A DNA stretch of 64,000 nucleotides, taken from positions 12,794,164-12,858,163 of the forward strand of contig NC_063274.1 of assembly GCF_910591885.1 (NCBI RefSeq). Direction: 5' to 3'. Position numbers and translations under genes: made by a program. Position 1 is the stretch's first letter. Each line of letters starts with the position of its first letter. The DNA comes from Bombus terrestris (taxonomy: Eukaryota; Arthropoda; Insecta; Hymenoptera; Apidae). Of this stretch, positions 37,318 through 49,847 are shown one piece after another. The notes below the pieces were generated by a model. That model had not been told where the DNA came from. It saw only the letters and a program-made list of their open reading frames with translations, and ran no database searches.

Positions 37318-37644
37318 CTAATACACTCCAAAGTCTCGACTTGCTACCCCATCGAATGCAACGAAGTAGTGCCTCGCCAGCATTGGCGTAGCTTCCAGGT
37401 AAGTACCGTGCCAGCAACTTATCGTAGGGTCGGAGGAAACGTAGTCTAGGGACACGTTGGGGTACAGGAGGGACGCTGAGCCTGGCTGCCGGGACGGTAT
37501 AACTTCGAACTTGGTTATGGAGTTGGTTGAATTATGTGTCACGTAGCTAGTCGCGCGCGAACGCGCCAACCCCAAATAGGCTGGGGAACCCTCTTGGATG
37601 TTGTACCGCCTCGCGAACGTGTGTGTCACGCTCGATACAGGCAG
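37318..37644 (-). CDS. Candidate terminal coding exon, minus strand, unknown product
   Basis: This is the most exon-like segment in the window. A splice acceptor, TATCGTTCACAG, is followed in phase 0 by an open frame of 108 codons ending in TAG at 37320-37318. Codon use strongly favours C-ending forms (TAC, AAC, GAC and TTC over TAT, AAT, GAT and TTT), unlike surrounding AT-rich DNA. The product has one Cys-Trp pair (SCWHGTYLEA), an N-glycosylation-type site (NSTNS) and no transmembrane segment. AATAAA lies about 230 bases past the stop, as expected for a last exon. A possible preceding exon ends at 38939 in the matching phase. I do not recognise the family. A chance frame in a GC island remains possible. 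Confidence 0.4.
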   Translation of the reverse strand: MPVSSVTHTFARRYNIQEGSPAYLGLARSRATSYVTHNSTNSITKFEVIPSRQPGSASLLYPNVSLDYVSSDPTISCWHGTYLEATPMLARHYFVAFDGVASRDFGVY

Positions 37645-38938
37645 CTGTGAACGATATTACGTGTATGTATATACATCCAAGTAAATTATTGTATGCGTAA
37701 CGTTTACATCGGCAACTTGTGAGTACATGTACCTTGCAAATTCATCCTTCGTCCTATTTACACGCTAGCTTACTCGCGAATCAATCAACGGTTGATTGGA
37801 AACCCTGCAGATTTATAATGGTAAACGTTTACCGCAAAACATTTCTATTTTCAACTAGCCTATGCCCGCGACTTAGTTCGCCTGGACTATTGATATACGG
37901 AACAATTTCTCAGCAGATGAATTTTTATGAATGAAATACCTACATATCCTTTATACCAACAGTTGGATAATTCTCCGTAGTAAAAACTATTTAATTATAA
38001 ACAGGTTCAATTTCAGAACAAACAACTTTCATTCGTTATTGCTTACGAATAAAAAGCATTCGTTGCTTGATCTCTACCGAACATGTGTGCGCTTACGACT
38101 CGGATGCCAGATTATTTCTTAGTTTCTACAAAACGGATCGAGATGAAACATACTCTGTTTTCTTTCCTGAACATTAAGCTATACAACGGAGAAAATCCCA
38201 TCAAAATCAGTAATTTTTCGTGATACGAGTACAAACAGATAAGCAAACGGACAGATAAAAGTATCAAAAATTAGTTGTTTGGACTTCCAAGTTTATGAGC
38301 TGTTATGAGAAATGGATGACTGCTTTAGTTTTCTTCATTATTTATTAATTTAGAGCTTTTTATTTGATATTTTATTGGCATGTGTCATGTCAAATAAAGT
38401 TATTGAGCTTTTCTGTATACTGGTAGAGGTTATAGAATATTTGGCAGATGAAACTTCTTTTGGGGTAAGATTTCTCTTAGACTTTAGTATACGAATTTCT
38501 GAACATTCTAATGTTATCACTTTTCATTTTGCAACCTGGAATTATCATATCATATCACATACAAATACTTCGATAAAACCTATTTATTATATTTATTGCA
38601 TCTCAAAAATGTATAAATGTAGTCGCGTTTCTTTTATCTTATGACAAGAATAAAAAGATTTGTCTTAAAAGAGAACGAAAAGCGTAAAAAAGAAAAGACG
38701 TATAATGAATACAAGATTCTGTTCATCCTATAATAAGAACAATATTAAAACATCACAATTTATCTCATAAGCAAAGAACAAAAAAATGAAAGAAAGAAAA
38801 GACATACAAGTAGATTGACACTTCTTTTACAATAAGAACGAAAATACAAAATCAAAATTCCTCTCTCACAAAAGAAAAAAAGAATAGAAAATATAAAAAA
38901 GGAAAATTATTCGATTGATCAACTATCCGTTTACCTAC
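37645..38938. other. AT-rich DNA; possible intron of a minus-strand gene
   Basis: The sequence is AT-rich with no frame above 90 codons. It would be a 1.29 kb intron if the exons at 38939-39190 and 37318-37644 are joined (GTAGGT donor at 38938-38933, CAG acceptor at 37647-37645). Confidence 0.25.
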
Positions 38939-39190
38939 CCCGAGCCCGTGATACGTCCAAGTCGCGTCTTTGTGAAGGCAAAGTCGCACTCGATACAGAA
39001 TGTAGTCCTGTTTGCGAGGCAAAGCGGCTGGTAAAGTTTCGAGCCAACTTCTCTCCCGCAGTATTATACGAGAATTGATAATGCCGAAGTTGTTAATGCA
39101 TTCTCGGATCACTGCGCCATTTATGGACCGTAGGAGGACGGACCAGTGTTCCCAACCCCTTCTTTCCTCCCTCGTTGAAACGTCTCCTTT
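38939..39190 (-). CDS. Candidate upstream exon, minus strand, unknown product
   Basis: On the minus strand an open frame ends with RLCLHKDATWTYHGLG, then GGG|GTAGGT at 38939/38938. That is a donor in phase 0, which matches the phase of the acceptor at 37645. Its codon use near the donor is ordinary for coding sequence. The upstream limit is not defined; no convincing pyrimidine-AG acceptor was found. A competing minus frame (39093-39302) and a plus frame (39012-39320) overlap it. It is a weak candidate, supported mainly by phase compatibility with the stronger exon at 37318-37644. Confidence 0.15.
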
Positions 39191-39320
39191 CGCGTGCACC
39201 GCTCGACCGAAATTCGAGGCGCGAACCGAGCCACGGCCAGTGATTAATTCGTTTGGAAAGTTCGCAAAGGCGACGACACTCTGTCTCTCGACCAGTATTC
39301 AAACGTGTTTACGTGCATGA

Positions 39321-42300
39321 TACTGACAGAGAGAAAAGTGGTGACTGTTGAACAATCGTGGGCGAAGCACTAAACTGAGAATGTCCATGCATTTATAGGA
39401 AACATAAATGTAATTTTCAAATATTGAAATTTAAACGAATGTACAAAATACATATAATATATATTTTTATATAAAATATGAAAAATAAAGTATTTATTTA
39501 CAATATTTGAAGGGTGAAATAAATCTTCATATAAATTCTATTTCTTTAGTCGTGCTCACAAGGATATGAATCTGCATAAACATCCGGAATTTGCTCGTGA
39601 ATGATGGATGGTTTAGTAGACGCTGTTTTGAATGTCAGAAAATATCTGATTTTTACTGACAATTCATAATAGGAATGTGCGTTTTCAATGACGTTTGTTC
39701 TATTGTTGCGAAACGTGTATATTAAATAAAAGGATTTTTATTCCACAAACTCGAAAGCAACGATAATTTTGTCTATATACTTCGTTCATTTTGTTTAGCG
39801 AGTTTTTGAACTCCTTCAATGAGCTTACCGCGAAAGAAAATCGCTGGCGATTCGGAGAATCGCTGAGATCTCGCAATCTTCCTTCTAATTTTATACTTCT
39901 CGTTTCGAGGCAAGCATCGTGGTACGAAGTTGAACGAAAATTGCAAGATAAGATATTTCCAAGCTATCTACAAATTTTCACGGGATCAAAATTGAAAATG
40001 TAAAGAGTATCAAGGATTTAAATTCAGAAAGAAAATCTGACGAGCACAAAAATAACGTGTAATAATACATTATCCATCCATTTTTATATGTATATAACCA
40101 TTCAACATCGAACAATGAACACGCTTTCAACGAAACAAGCTATTTTCTGAGGTTTAATATTTTCTACTTATACAGATTTTCAATTTTTTTACGCTAATGT
40201 AAACCTCGATATGCTGCTGCAATGTGTACGTTAAATTCCTGTTTTTGCTTTTTTCTTCTATCAGACCGTGGTTTTGCTAATTAAAAAAATGTTATGAACA
40301 TGCATGCAGTCGACAATTTTCCAATAGGTACAGTCGTATACGTATTTATATAGTACTTTGTTCCCTATGATGTCGCGTTCATACAGCACAGCTGGAATTT
40401 ACGTACATAGGTAAAACGAGTATGCAGCCCACCAGCGTGCACTTTTATTATTAACGAAATAGACGGATCCGTTGATGGATCTGCCCGATGATATTATTGG
40501 TTGTTGCGTTCATTTTTTTCTCTTTTTTACATTTTTTTAAAGGGGATCGTGGCATCGTGTAACATTTAGAGACCGTGAAAACATCGATGCTGTATCAATT
40601 TGCTAATTAATAAAGCAAAAAAACCAACAGCACATGGGAAAGCGCCTGTACCAATTATCACAACCACACTAACGTCAAATGTTACACGAATTTTAGTACT
40701 TCGATTCTCTTTGTACGAATTCGTTTTATTGAATCAGAATTCTTTGACCCAACGCTGGCAAGCACTGTTTGTCATCCATATGCCCCGGAGATTTAAAAAT
40801 GTGAAAGTAGCAAACGAAGTAATGGATATTAATAAATGGATATTAATGCATACGAAGAAAAATTTAATACTGATCAAAGATTTTCTACGATTCTATATTA
40901 CTTTGATAATTTTCAGTATTTCATCCATAGTTTCTATAATTGTTGTACAATTAACTATACAATTAATTTATTGTATATCGTGAGTGCGTAACACAACTTA
41001 CTCTAATCGTTTAATTATTATATAATTATAATGTAATAATTACTACATCATTTTCCTAAATTCGATAAACCATTCTCCGTAAATCCAACGACTTATTTCC
41101 AAAAATACACGATCAGGACAAGTGGAGAAACGTAAAGGGTTAAAATTATAACCAATCACATTTCATCACTCCCTTCAAAACAGGACAACTATCCAGTGGT
41201 ATAATTTCTCCAAATGCAATAACCATTTTCCATAAAACCATCGACTTAGTTCCAGCAATATATTATGAGAAAAATTAAAACAAAAGTAAAGTATAGCAGC
41301 GAATTACTGAATTCGAAGGATCAAATGGGGAAGAGGCGAGTGAAGTAGTCTGAGCGAGTTTGTCCCGCTTGATCGTTCGCGCTTCACTGCTCTTCAATGC
41401 CTGCCATCGCCACGTCCTAATTATTCTGGTAATTATTCTAGCCATTATCGTGCCGACAGAGGATCGATAAGAGCGGTCTCGGGATCGTTTATGAGATAAA
41501 GTTGGGAGAGAATGTGCCTTACGAAGTCACCCTGCCGCTCCTGCCTTAGCTTTCATCGCCCATCGATAATCTTCGATGGTGGTTGCGATGCGCATCGTTG
41601 CCACGGTTAAAGCCGACCACGGATTTTCGCGTGACGCTGGCTACACGCTCTAACGAGAATCCAATAATCCTCAATTCCCCGGGATGATGTACGCCAAATA
41701 GAAGTTTATTCGAAAGGCGCGGCTCGGCCACGATGGACACGAAGATCCACGGATAAATACGTAGCTCGCGTTTAACTAACACGCGTTCTGACGCGCCATC
41801 AAACTTCGTTGAGTTCGAGGTAACCCTTTTCTGCTTGCGGTTTGCAGTCAGATTTCTGAGGCGTTCATGGACCATGCAGATCCATGGTGACTGAGCGTTA
41901 TGATAGCGGGATTCACGCCCAATTTGATTTGTAACGTACCTCCGGGCACTGTTTAATGTAACGAGTTGTTCGGTACATGGATGTGGAGTTCATGTGGCGT
42001 GTTAATGTTTCAGATTAAATGCATTTGATAATCAGATTTTAGCGAAGAGTAGTGGATGTAGATTCTGGTCTGTTTCGGTGATGAATTTCGGAGGGAATTT
42101 TGGACTAAGTGTTGTAATAATATTATAAATAATTTGTCAGCTAATACAAGCTTTCAAATTTTGAATACCATCCAATACCAAATGATTGAACTGCATTAAA
42201 TGATATCGTAAATCTGATCGAAACAAAAGATTATACTTGGTGTTAATGCTGCCAATACCGTGTGCTTTAGCCTGATTTGAACAAAAATTTAGTGTTGTAG

Positions 42301-44400
42301 ACGGTTGAAAGATGTTTGATTTATATCGATAAGTTATATCGATAGTGCATTAAAGGAATTCTGATAGAATTATTTAAGTCTCATTCGATAACCAATTATT
42401 CGAAAATACTGTTTACTACTGCGATAATTTAAAGAAAAGTGTTCGGGTATATCGATTAAGAGCTTTGGATAGCAGCAAAATTTCAACCTTAACTTCTTTG
42501 AAATTTTACAAGAAACAGAGCTACCGCCGTTTCACAAAAATCCTCGTAGGAAATTAATTTTACCCAAGCTACTTTGTACATAGAAAATGGTTAATTTAAG
42601 AGAAGAGTTAGTCTCCTCCATCCTGTACACCTTGGTTTAACGGGTCCTTTAATCGACATTTCACGAACAACAAAAAGCCTCCGATACCTCAGATAATTTC
42701 ACAGCTCTCGGCTACGTGAAAGTAAACCTTTCCTCGGATGCGATACGAGCACATACAGGCCAACGAAAAAAGACCAGAATATACGAAACGTTCTACAGTT
42801 AACACCAGAAAACGATTCTTTCCTGCGGCATCGTAGAAAACACTATTTGCTCCTGTGAACGCAGCCGATGGAAAATAAAGATACAAAAAGTAAAAGACGA
42901 AAAAATAAAGCACGAGGAAGAAAAACGAAAATAAACAGAAACAACGAATGGAATCGATAACCGCAATAAAGAACCGTGAAGCAAACTACGAACTCACCGG
43001 CCAAATTACTCGATTTGTGCCCTAACGATAACGCTACGAATCCAACAAATTATCTAGCCCTCTTTTGTCGAAAATAAATCGACGAGTTGCCGAACTCGCA
43101 TTTCTTCCCCGTTGCGGCGCGTCGTAATTACTTATTAGCCACTAAGAAGGTCTCTGGCTCGCACTTTTCTCAAACCCTTTTTCTCCCCCTTGATTTTTCC
43201 CTTTTTTCTCTCGTTTCTTTTTTTCTTCCTTTTTTCACGTCGACGCGGAGCAGCCAATGCCAGAGGGTCGACGAATTTCAACGATTTATTCCATATTATG
43301 TAAATGACGGACCAACGAGGAGGAGAGGGGAAAAAGAAGGAAACGAGAGAGCGAGGGGAGACAGCGAAGGCGGAAAGGGTGATCCGAGAATCAACGAACG
43401 AGCCGGTGTGGACCAGAGCCGCAGCTTCTTTCATCTTCGGATATTAATTTCACGGTGGAAGAAGGGAGAAGGAGACGGCCGATTCGAAGAGAGAAGAAAC
43501 CAGGGAACAGAAAGAACGCGGTAATCCAATTTACCAATGTCTCTCTCGAGCTAGAGCTTTGTCTGGATACCTCGACCGATCTTTCTTCCGTGTCTCTGTC
43601 CTCCAACAACGCGAGAACCACTTCTTCCATAGGATGTCCCGTCCTCTCCCGATGCCGCCAACCTTCGTACTTGAAAATTCAAAAAGGCACGACCACGGCT
43701 AGACCGATGCGTCGCGACGTTTCTTCGCCGTGTCTCAAGTATCACGTTGATACTAGCTACTTATTAGCCTTGCGTTGCCGCTGCGACTTTTGGTAACTGT
43801 ATGAGATGGCATCAAGAAATTTAGATACATCAAATCTTTTTATTTTTATTTTCATCGTGAAGGAATTGTCTTTAAGACCTACGTTGACTACCCAAGCATT
43901 TTTTAGTCATCTCGGTAAGAGCTCTTTAATTCTTACATCCGTTTTAATCGCCCTATTTATAGGATTATGCAATTTTCGTTAAAGATCGGAAGGAGCGACG
44001 TTAGAATTATTAAGAGTTCTTAATATCGTATTAGTATCATCAGTGTCCTTAGTATTATCTGGAAAATAATCGTAAAAAAGAATCATCTACGCGAAGGAAA
44101 TCTAATCTTCTTGAGCACAAAAATGTTAAAAAGCAGGTTTTTAATAGTAAGGGATACAAATAAATAATAATTAAGTATAAACTCTTAAAACTCAACTCGA
44201 TATTGTTTCATAGAATGATAAAAAAAGATTTTTATCATCGCTAAATAGTCGAGTTATATTAATAACTGTCCACTTCTATCCGATCTGTTGAAAAAAAGTC
44301 CACTGTTTTTAGTTACACTATTCTTCCATCCAATCGACGATACTTGGATCTATAGACCGAACAAGTTTCCTTCTTTCCAAACTTATTCTAATTTCATCGT
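39321..44400. other. AT-rich DNA with GC islands at 41330-41950 and 43080-43800
   Basis: The island at 41330-41950 holds a 109-codon minus frame without a motif. The island at 43080-43800 has five long frames over the same DNA on both strands, with purine- and pyrimidine-rich tracts (43165-43235, 43315-43380), which indicates composition rather than coding. A 127-codon plus frame at 40600-40983 is AT-rich and ends in a hydrophobic stretch. It is probably chance. No RNA gene was found. Confidence 0.35.
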
Positions 44401-44706
44401 ATGCGCGGGATATTTGCCGTAAAACTGAGCGGCTTTTTCCCAAGCATCCAGGAGATATCGCAGCGAATCGCCGAAAACTTTCAACCGATGGTAAACATCA
44501 GCAGAGATGGCGGGTTGGCTCCCTTCGTTGGAAATACCATTACGTTCCCGAGCTTCATCCCCATCGTGCCCCGTTTCTTCGTCACACCCGTCCCATACAA
44601 TTCTTCGTCTTCGTCGGACGAGAAGCCGTGGGTTATATTACAAGCCATAGTGGTAACCCTAGCCAGCATGCACTTAGACCCGACCGGTATCCCTCTTGCT
44701 CCTTAA
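44401..44706 (+). CDS. Candidate small ORF, unknown product
   Basis: An ATG frame of 101 codons ends in TAA. Third positions are GC-rich (many TTC, ATC, AGC and CCC codons) against AT-rich flanks. The product has a proline- and phenylalanine-rich middle (FPSFIPIVPRFF), a short SSSSSDE stretch and a mildly hydrophobic end. There is no clear signal peptide. A minus frame (44481-44669) is open over most of the same DNA and also reads plausibly, so the strand is uncertain. No splice sites or promoter are convincing. It could be an exon, a small gene or a conserved non-coding block. Confidence 0.18.
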   Translation: MRGIFAVKLSGFFPSIQEISQRIAENFQPMVNISRDGGLAPFVGNTITFPSFIPIVPRFFVTPVPYNSSSSSDEKPWVILQAIVVTLASMHLDPTGIPLAP

Positions 44707-47700
44707 ATGCCTCAGGATCCCTTTAGGAAAGTATTCCTGATGGCATTACTTCTCACTGGACTTCGAAAAACCAGCCCTCCGCTTTCTACGTAAGCTCAGA
44801 TACGTCTAACGTAAGTAGATTTCGTGCGTTTGCCGTGAAATACCACGAACGCGGCGCGATTCGATTAGTCAACGAAGAAGTTGCGTGTCCTAATGCTCAC
44901 TGTCTCTAGAGTCGCTGTCAGAAACGATATTTCCTTCAGCCGCTAAAGGGATTCTCTTGTACGAGGCTACAAGGTACAGGATAGAGCTCAGATGCGATAG
45001 GGCAAAGAGGAAATTGGCTGTAAGGTATAAAAGAATTTAAGAAAATCGTATGAGTGTAACCGTAAATGTATATAGATGTCTTTATAATAATACAGAAGTA
45101 ACTATTACTTTTTGATACTTCTCTTGTTGCTTTGACACATTGACAGTAATGACAGTAAAAATCATCTTTCTGCGAAACAGATCCAATAAATTTAGAACGG
45201 AGTGCGAATACGATAAGAAAAGGAGGAAATTATTTGTGAGAAGTTTCAACTCGTGTACTGAAGTTGAAACTTGAAAGTCCTTTTCTTCTTCTAAAAACAG
45301 TAGAATGTAAAAAGACTCTGGACACCCGTACAACGCCTCTCGTTAAAGATTGGCGGGTTCGTTTTAGGTTTGATACGTTCCTTTTCCTCGCCGTTCTTTG
45401 AGGACTGAGAAGAACATAATTTCGAGCCACGTTTTATTTCAACGACGAAGTGTTTGTCGTTGAGCGCTCCAGGTTGGCCTTCCTCAATAAAATAGAAAGC
45501 GTTTGTGGCGTGGATACCGTGGATAATAAGATGAACATTGAAATACGCATGGCCTGCGAGATGAACCGGCGGCCTTCAAAGGGTTACTCAACGCTCGGGA
45601 TTGTATCTCGCCGGCGTGGAAACCGTAATTACCTTCAAATGACGCCGTTAAGCGCAAACATTTAATCCGGACGAACGCAATGAAAGGCATTAAAACAAAT
45701 CCACTTCCGGGTAATGTAGAAATTTCAGTGAAATAGATGGCCGTTCGAGAATCTGATTGCAATTTTACCTCAGCTACTTTAACTTGCGTCGTACATCAAA
45801 AAGATAGGAAAATGGGGGGAAAAAAGGGAAATTAATGAAGACGATCGAAATACGTAATATGACCAGTTTGCAAATATTGGGAATAATTAACGTATACCAG
45901 GTCCATGATTCGGTGTTTCGTTTACTATTTTATTATTTATTATAGATTACATTTTCGATATATAATGTTATTCTGACAGAAAGTTACGAGTTCAACGGCA
46001 AATTTCGAAAGTTGATAATCAAGATATTTAATTAATTAAATACCCAAGTTAATAGTTGAAAGGTAATACACGTGCATAGGTAAATAATGGTTAACAATAA
46101 ACACAGAGGAACTAATTCAAAGCTTTTGGAGAGGGTTGTTATATTTAGGTCAAAAAGATAATGAAATGGTTAAGAGGGACTCAGTGCAACCTCATCTCGG
46201 TTTGAGTTTGTTCTTCAAATAAATACGCTACGAAAGTTCACTTTCTCTATGTCGTTCATTTTTTTTCTTTATCATGCTGGCGACTATAATAATGCCATTA
46301 CGAAGATTCCATGCACTACCTTTTTGCTTCGTTTTATCACTTTGCTTCTTCTTTTCTTCGCTTTTACCCCTTTGTCTCGACCAATTCACAATCTTCCTTC
46401 CATTTTCTCTTGTTTTCTTTCTGGACCTTCGATAGCCGCAACTTGCACCATTAACGTGTAAACCATAAAGTGCGGTCTCTGTGTTTCGTAACTGTCGGAA
46501 AAATCCGTCGTTTCAGCGCGTGATAACCCGTTGCTCGAATTCGACGATAAGTTTCGTCGTCGTTCGGTACCAATTTTCCCTTGCGAACCAACCGACACTG
46601 ACCCGCTTCCAACGAAACGGACCACGTATCTAGTTGCAAGGCACAAATAACGGAAGTAAATGTCAGCAGAAACGACGAGGATGCTTCTCGTGTTTTATAA
46701 ATGGTAATTGCGCTGAACACTCGCTTGAAACGATCGAAAGATTGCTACTTACGAGAAAATTGTCGCGGTATCTTCTTCGTTGCAGCAACAGTTACTGTAA
46801 CGACTGGGAGAAATTTATAAAGATTGTTACTAGGTTCGATTTATTTAATGTCATTTAATTAGATCGAAGTTTCAAAGTGCCGAAATTAAATTCTCACTTA
46901 ACCCCTTGCTACATGATTTTAAGATATACTCAGATTCTATGAAGATAATTTTAGACTAGAATTGGTAGTAAGTTTACATTAATTTTACCTTCATTTTCAA
47001 TTCTCAGATTGAGAACTCTTAAATACAGATTTTGTAGAATATTTCTATACTACGTCGTTTAACAAGGTGTTACAATGATTAACTAACCCCTATTTATGTA
47101 GATACTAGAGAAAACGAAGTATTGTGAAAATTTCTTTTGGGAATATAATTTACGATAATCAACGTCCTCATATTCGCCATACATTAATTGATTTACTATT
47201 AAGTGATTAGCCGTGACATCAAATTAATTGCAGCAGCTTCTATGAAGTTATCGAGGATTTCTTATATTTTATTTTTAATTCTTATCGAGGAGATTTTATT
47301 TAATATGGGAATTTTCCAAAAATGTTTAGCAAAATCTTTATACGTGTATACGGCTAATTGATATACAAGTGGAAGGAGTACACTTTCAGCAATATCCGAT
47401 TAACCTTTGAAACAGTTTCTTAGAAACTTGCGCCGTATCGTTTAGATCGTGGCACGACCTCGTTCGTCAGCTAAATTCCTGCGCGCTACGACTTGTGAAT
47501 AAAGGATACAGAAAGAAGGAATTATATTTCCATAAATGCTCGTCTGGGACGCGTAAAAGATATAATTTCACGGGGGAATTCCAAGTTGTTGGATTAATAA
47601 AAAAACACCAGCTTTATCTGAATACCTCCCTTAATCTATCGTAGTATTATTATTTCAGTTTATAAATAAACATATAAATTTACCGGTTGATATCTTTAGC

Positions 47701-48732
47701 CTGAAATTTCATTATATTTATTTGTTGTTTCGAATGTAATTCCAAAAACGTAAGTTACGATCACTTATCCAGAAATTCACACAATTTTAAATTTCACATA
47801 ATACTCTAAATTAAATACCAAATTTTTTAAACGATCAATAATTACCAAAGTAAAGTATGAATTGCCAAGAATACAATGCATCAAAAAGAAAAGAACAACA
47901 CGATGATGGAACGCTATTTCGCTGGAAGGAGGAGAGAAGCTTTTCCGTAGTTTACCCAGCGTTTCTCGCGAGCATTCCGCACTTTGTGCTTTAGCGTTTG
48001 TTCCGTTAAATTGCTTTAAACGCTATCGCGGCGCTCCAATGGAGCAAACGACCTGCCACGGTGTTAACCTTTCGTTGGTCAGGCTATAACCTTTATCTGG
48101 TGACAAAATCGGTAATAATCTCGACCAATGAGTACCACCTCGGGCGACTCGTATTTCGAGAATTTCGGCCAGGGAATTTCGTTCGCAAAGTTATCTGAAT
48201 ATTTACGAGATGTTTGTTCGGATCAGACTTGCAGCATTCGTTGTAAATAAATGTAAGTGTATACATAGGTGTGTGTGTGTGTATATATACGAGTTATTTG
48301 TTTGAGTAAAAAATTTCGACGATAGCAAAGGGCTGGGGTTGTCGGGTACCGTTATCGTCCTCGGGTAAACGGTTCTTCTTTCTATTGCAATTGTACAGAA
48401 AACGAATGTCTCCTGCAGTGGTACATACTGTAAATATCAGTTTGCCTTGACTGAGCACCAAGTCGTTACAGACGATTTACGATCCATTCTGGAGGCCAAA
48501 CTGTCCTGACGCAACATAAGCATTAATGTTCGGAGGACGATTACTCGATGTGCTACTAGGTCACTGTTATTTCTTGAACCGAGAAGATAAAACTAGCTAA
48601 GTCCTTTTTGGATGAAATAATATCTTATAAATAGATTGTAAGAGATAAAACAGAAAACTGAGCTTTTCTCATAAAAAATACATTTCTTTTTAAATATAAG
48701 TAGACCGAGTTATTATTTACACGTGTAACAAG
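44707..48732. other. Alternating AT-rich DNA and GC islands, no gene supported
   Basis: GC islands lie at 44800-45000, 45300-45780, 46230-46700, 47400-47560, 47880-48200 and 48320-48560. Overlapping frames of 60-90 codons occur on both strands without a motif. A short TG run leading into TATATA lies at 48269-48289. The many small islands spaced through AT-rich DNA resemble conserved non-coding elements in a large intron or gene desert. Confidence 0.3.
48269..48289 (+). repeat. (TG)n/(TA)n microsatellite
   Basis: GTGTGTGTGTGTGTG passes directly into TATATATA. Confidence 0.75.
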
Positions 48733-48734
48733 TA

Positions 48735-48947
48735 TTAGGTTGCCCGAAAAGCTTCTTACGTTTTATAAGGAAATAATAGACGCACAATGTTTTTTGTTTT
48801 ATATTAGTTTATTGAATTATGCACGAACATAATAATAGAAATATAACGAAATGGATCATACCTAATTCAATAAAATAATATAAAACAGAAATTGTTGTTC
48901 ATCTATTATCACCTTATGAAACGAAAGAAACTTTTCGGACAACCTAA
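48735..48947 (+). mobile_element. Palindromic mariner-like MITE, copy 3
   Basis: This 213 bp element has TA at 48733-48734 and 48948-48949, is in the same orientation as the copy at 35692 and is close to it in sequence throughout. The ends are TTAGGTTGCCCGAAAAGC on the left and, in reverse complement, TTAGGTTGTCCGAAAAGTTT on the right. It has long inverted arms with a short central loop and no ORF. Confidence 0.93.
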
Positions 48948-48949
48948 TA

Positions 48950-49789
48950 TCTGTTTTTCGTAGGAGAAAATGTTTTTTTTTGTTGTTGTTGAAAAGTTTA
49001 AGATCTAGTAAGTTTTCGGGATATTGCTTCGGGATTTGTTAATTCTAATTTCGAATAATTTTATATTGATAAATTTGCGGCAGTGGAATTATGAAGATTG
49101 ATCGAACATGCATAATTTATCAAGGATAATGATGTTAGAAGATTAAGAAACATAGTATACTCGCGGAAACCTACGTCTGACATATTATACAGCTTGATTC
49201 CTGTGTTACGCATGCAGATGTATGCTGTGGCTCAGAAGATACAGATCGCATTTAATGTTCATAATTTCTTAAATAAAACAAATTAAAAGATAATGTGCTT
49301 GTATCCTGGTTCGTTATTTCTTATTTCTGGTAAGTTTAATAATTGTTTGCTTTCTCCTGCACAATAATATGTATCTTTTATCCCTGTGAGCGAAAATATT
49401 TTATTACTCTTTTGTACAACTGCTATTACGCTGTTTCTCAGATTATGGAATCTTTCAATTTGAAATTATTTTATTTCCGCTCAGCAATACTCTTGGGAAC
49501 ATATGCCCGACAGTGACCCAAAGAAAGAGTTTCTTTCTAGAAACACGTGGAAGAAAAAGAAGAAACAGAATCAATGAAAGAGGAAGAAGATAATATCAGA
49601 AGTTAAAATAAAAATACAAAACTGTGCAAGCAGAACCAAGATAAGCGGAAAAAGATTTGCAAGCAAACGAAAGAAAGAAAATAAAAAAGGAAAGGAGGAC
49701 AGTGAAATAAAAATAGGATCTTCCAACCTGCGCCAACGCTTGTCTTCGATTTCTTCCAGCTATTGGTAGTCCTGAAGGTGTAACGTAGG
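48950..49789. other. AT-rich DNA then purine-rich tract
   Basis: The first part is AT-rich without frames. From about 49548 to 49720 the plus strand is strongly purine-rich (repeated GAAGAAA, GAAAGAAAG and GGAAAAAG). No gene was seen. Confidence 0.5.
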
Positions 49790-49820
49790 TATATAAAAGT
49801 TGGTTTACGATCGAATCACG
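49790..49820 (+). promoter_or_regulatory. Candidate TATA-type core promoter
   Basis: TATATAAAAG lies at 49790-49799, inside a transition from a purine-rich tract to a GC island. An ATCACG initiator-like site places its A at 49817, about 27 bases after the first T, close to the usual TATA-to-start distance. An ATG ORF begins 31 bases further on, at 49848. The initiator match is partial. Confidence 0.25.
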
Positions 49821-49847
49821 CGGCCAAACCGACGCGACCCAAAATCG

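Noticed and set aside
43087..43796. Cluster of five overlapping ORFs on both strands
   Set aside because: Caused by purine- and pyrimidine-rich tracts that lack stops; no protein features.
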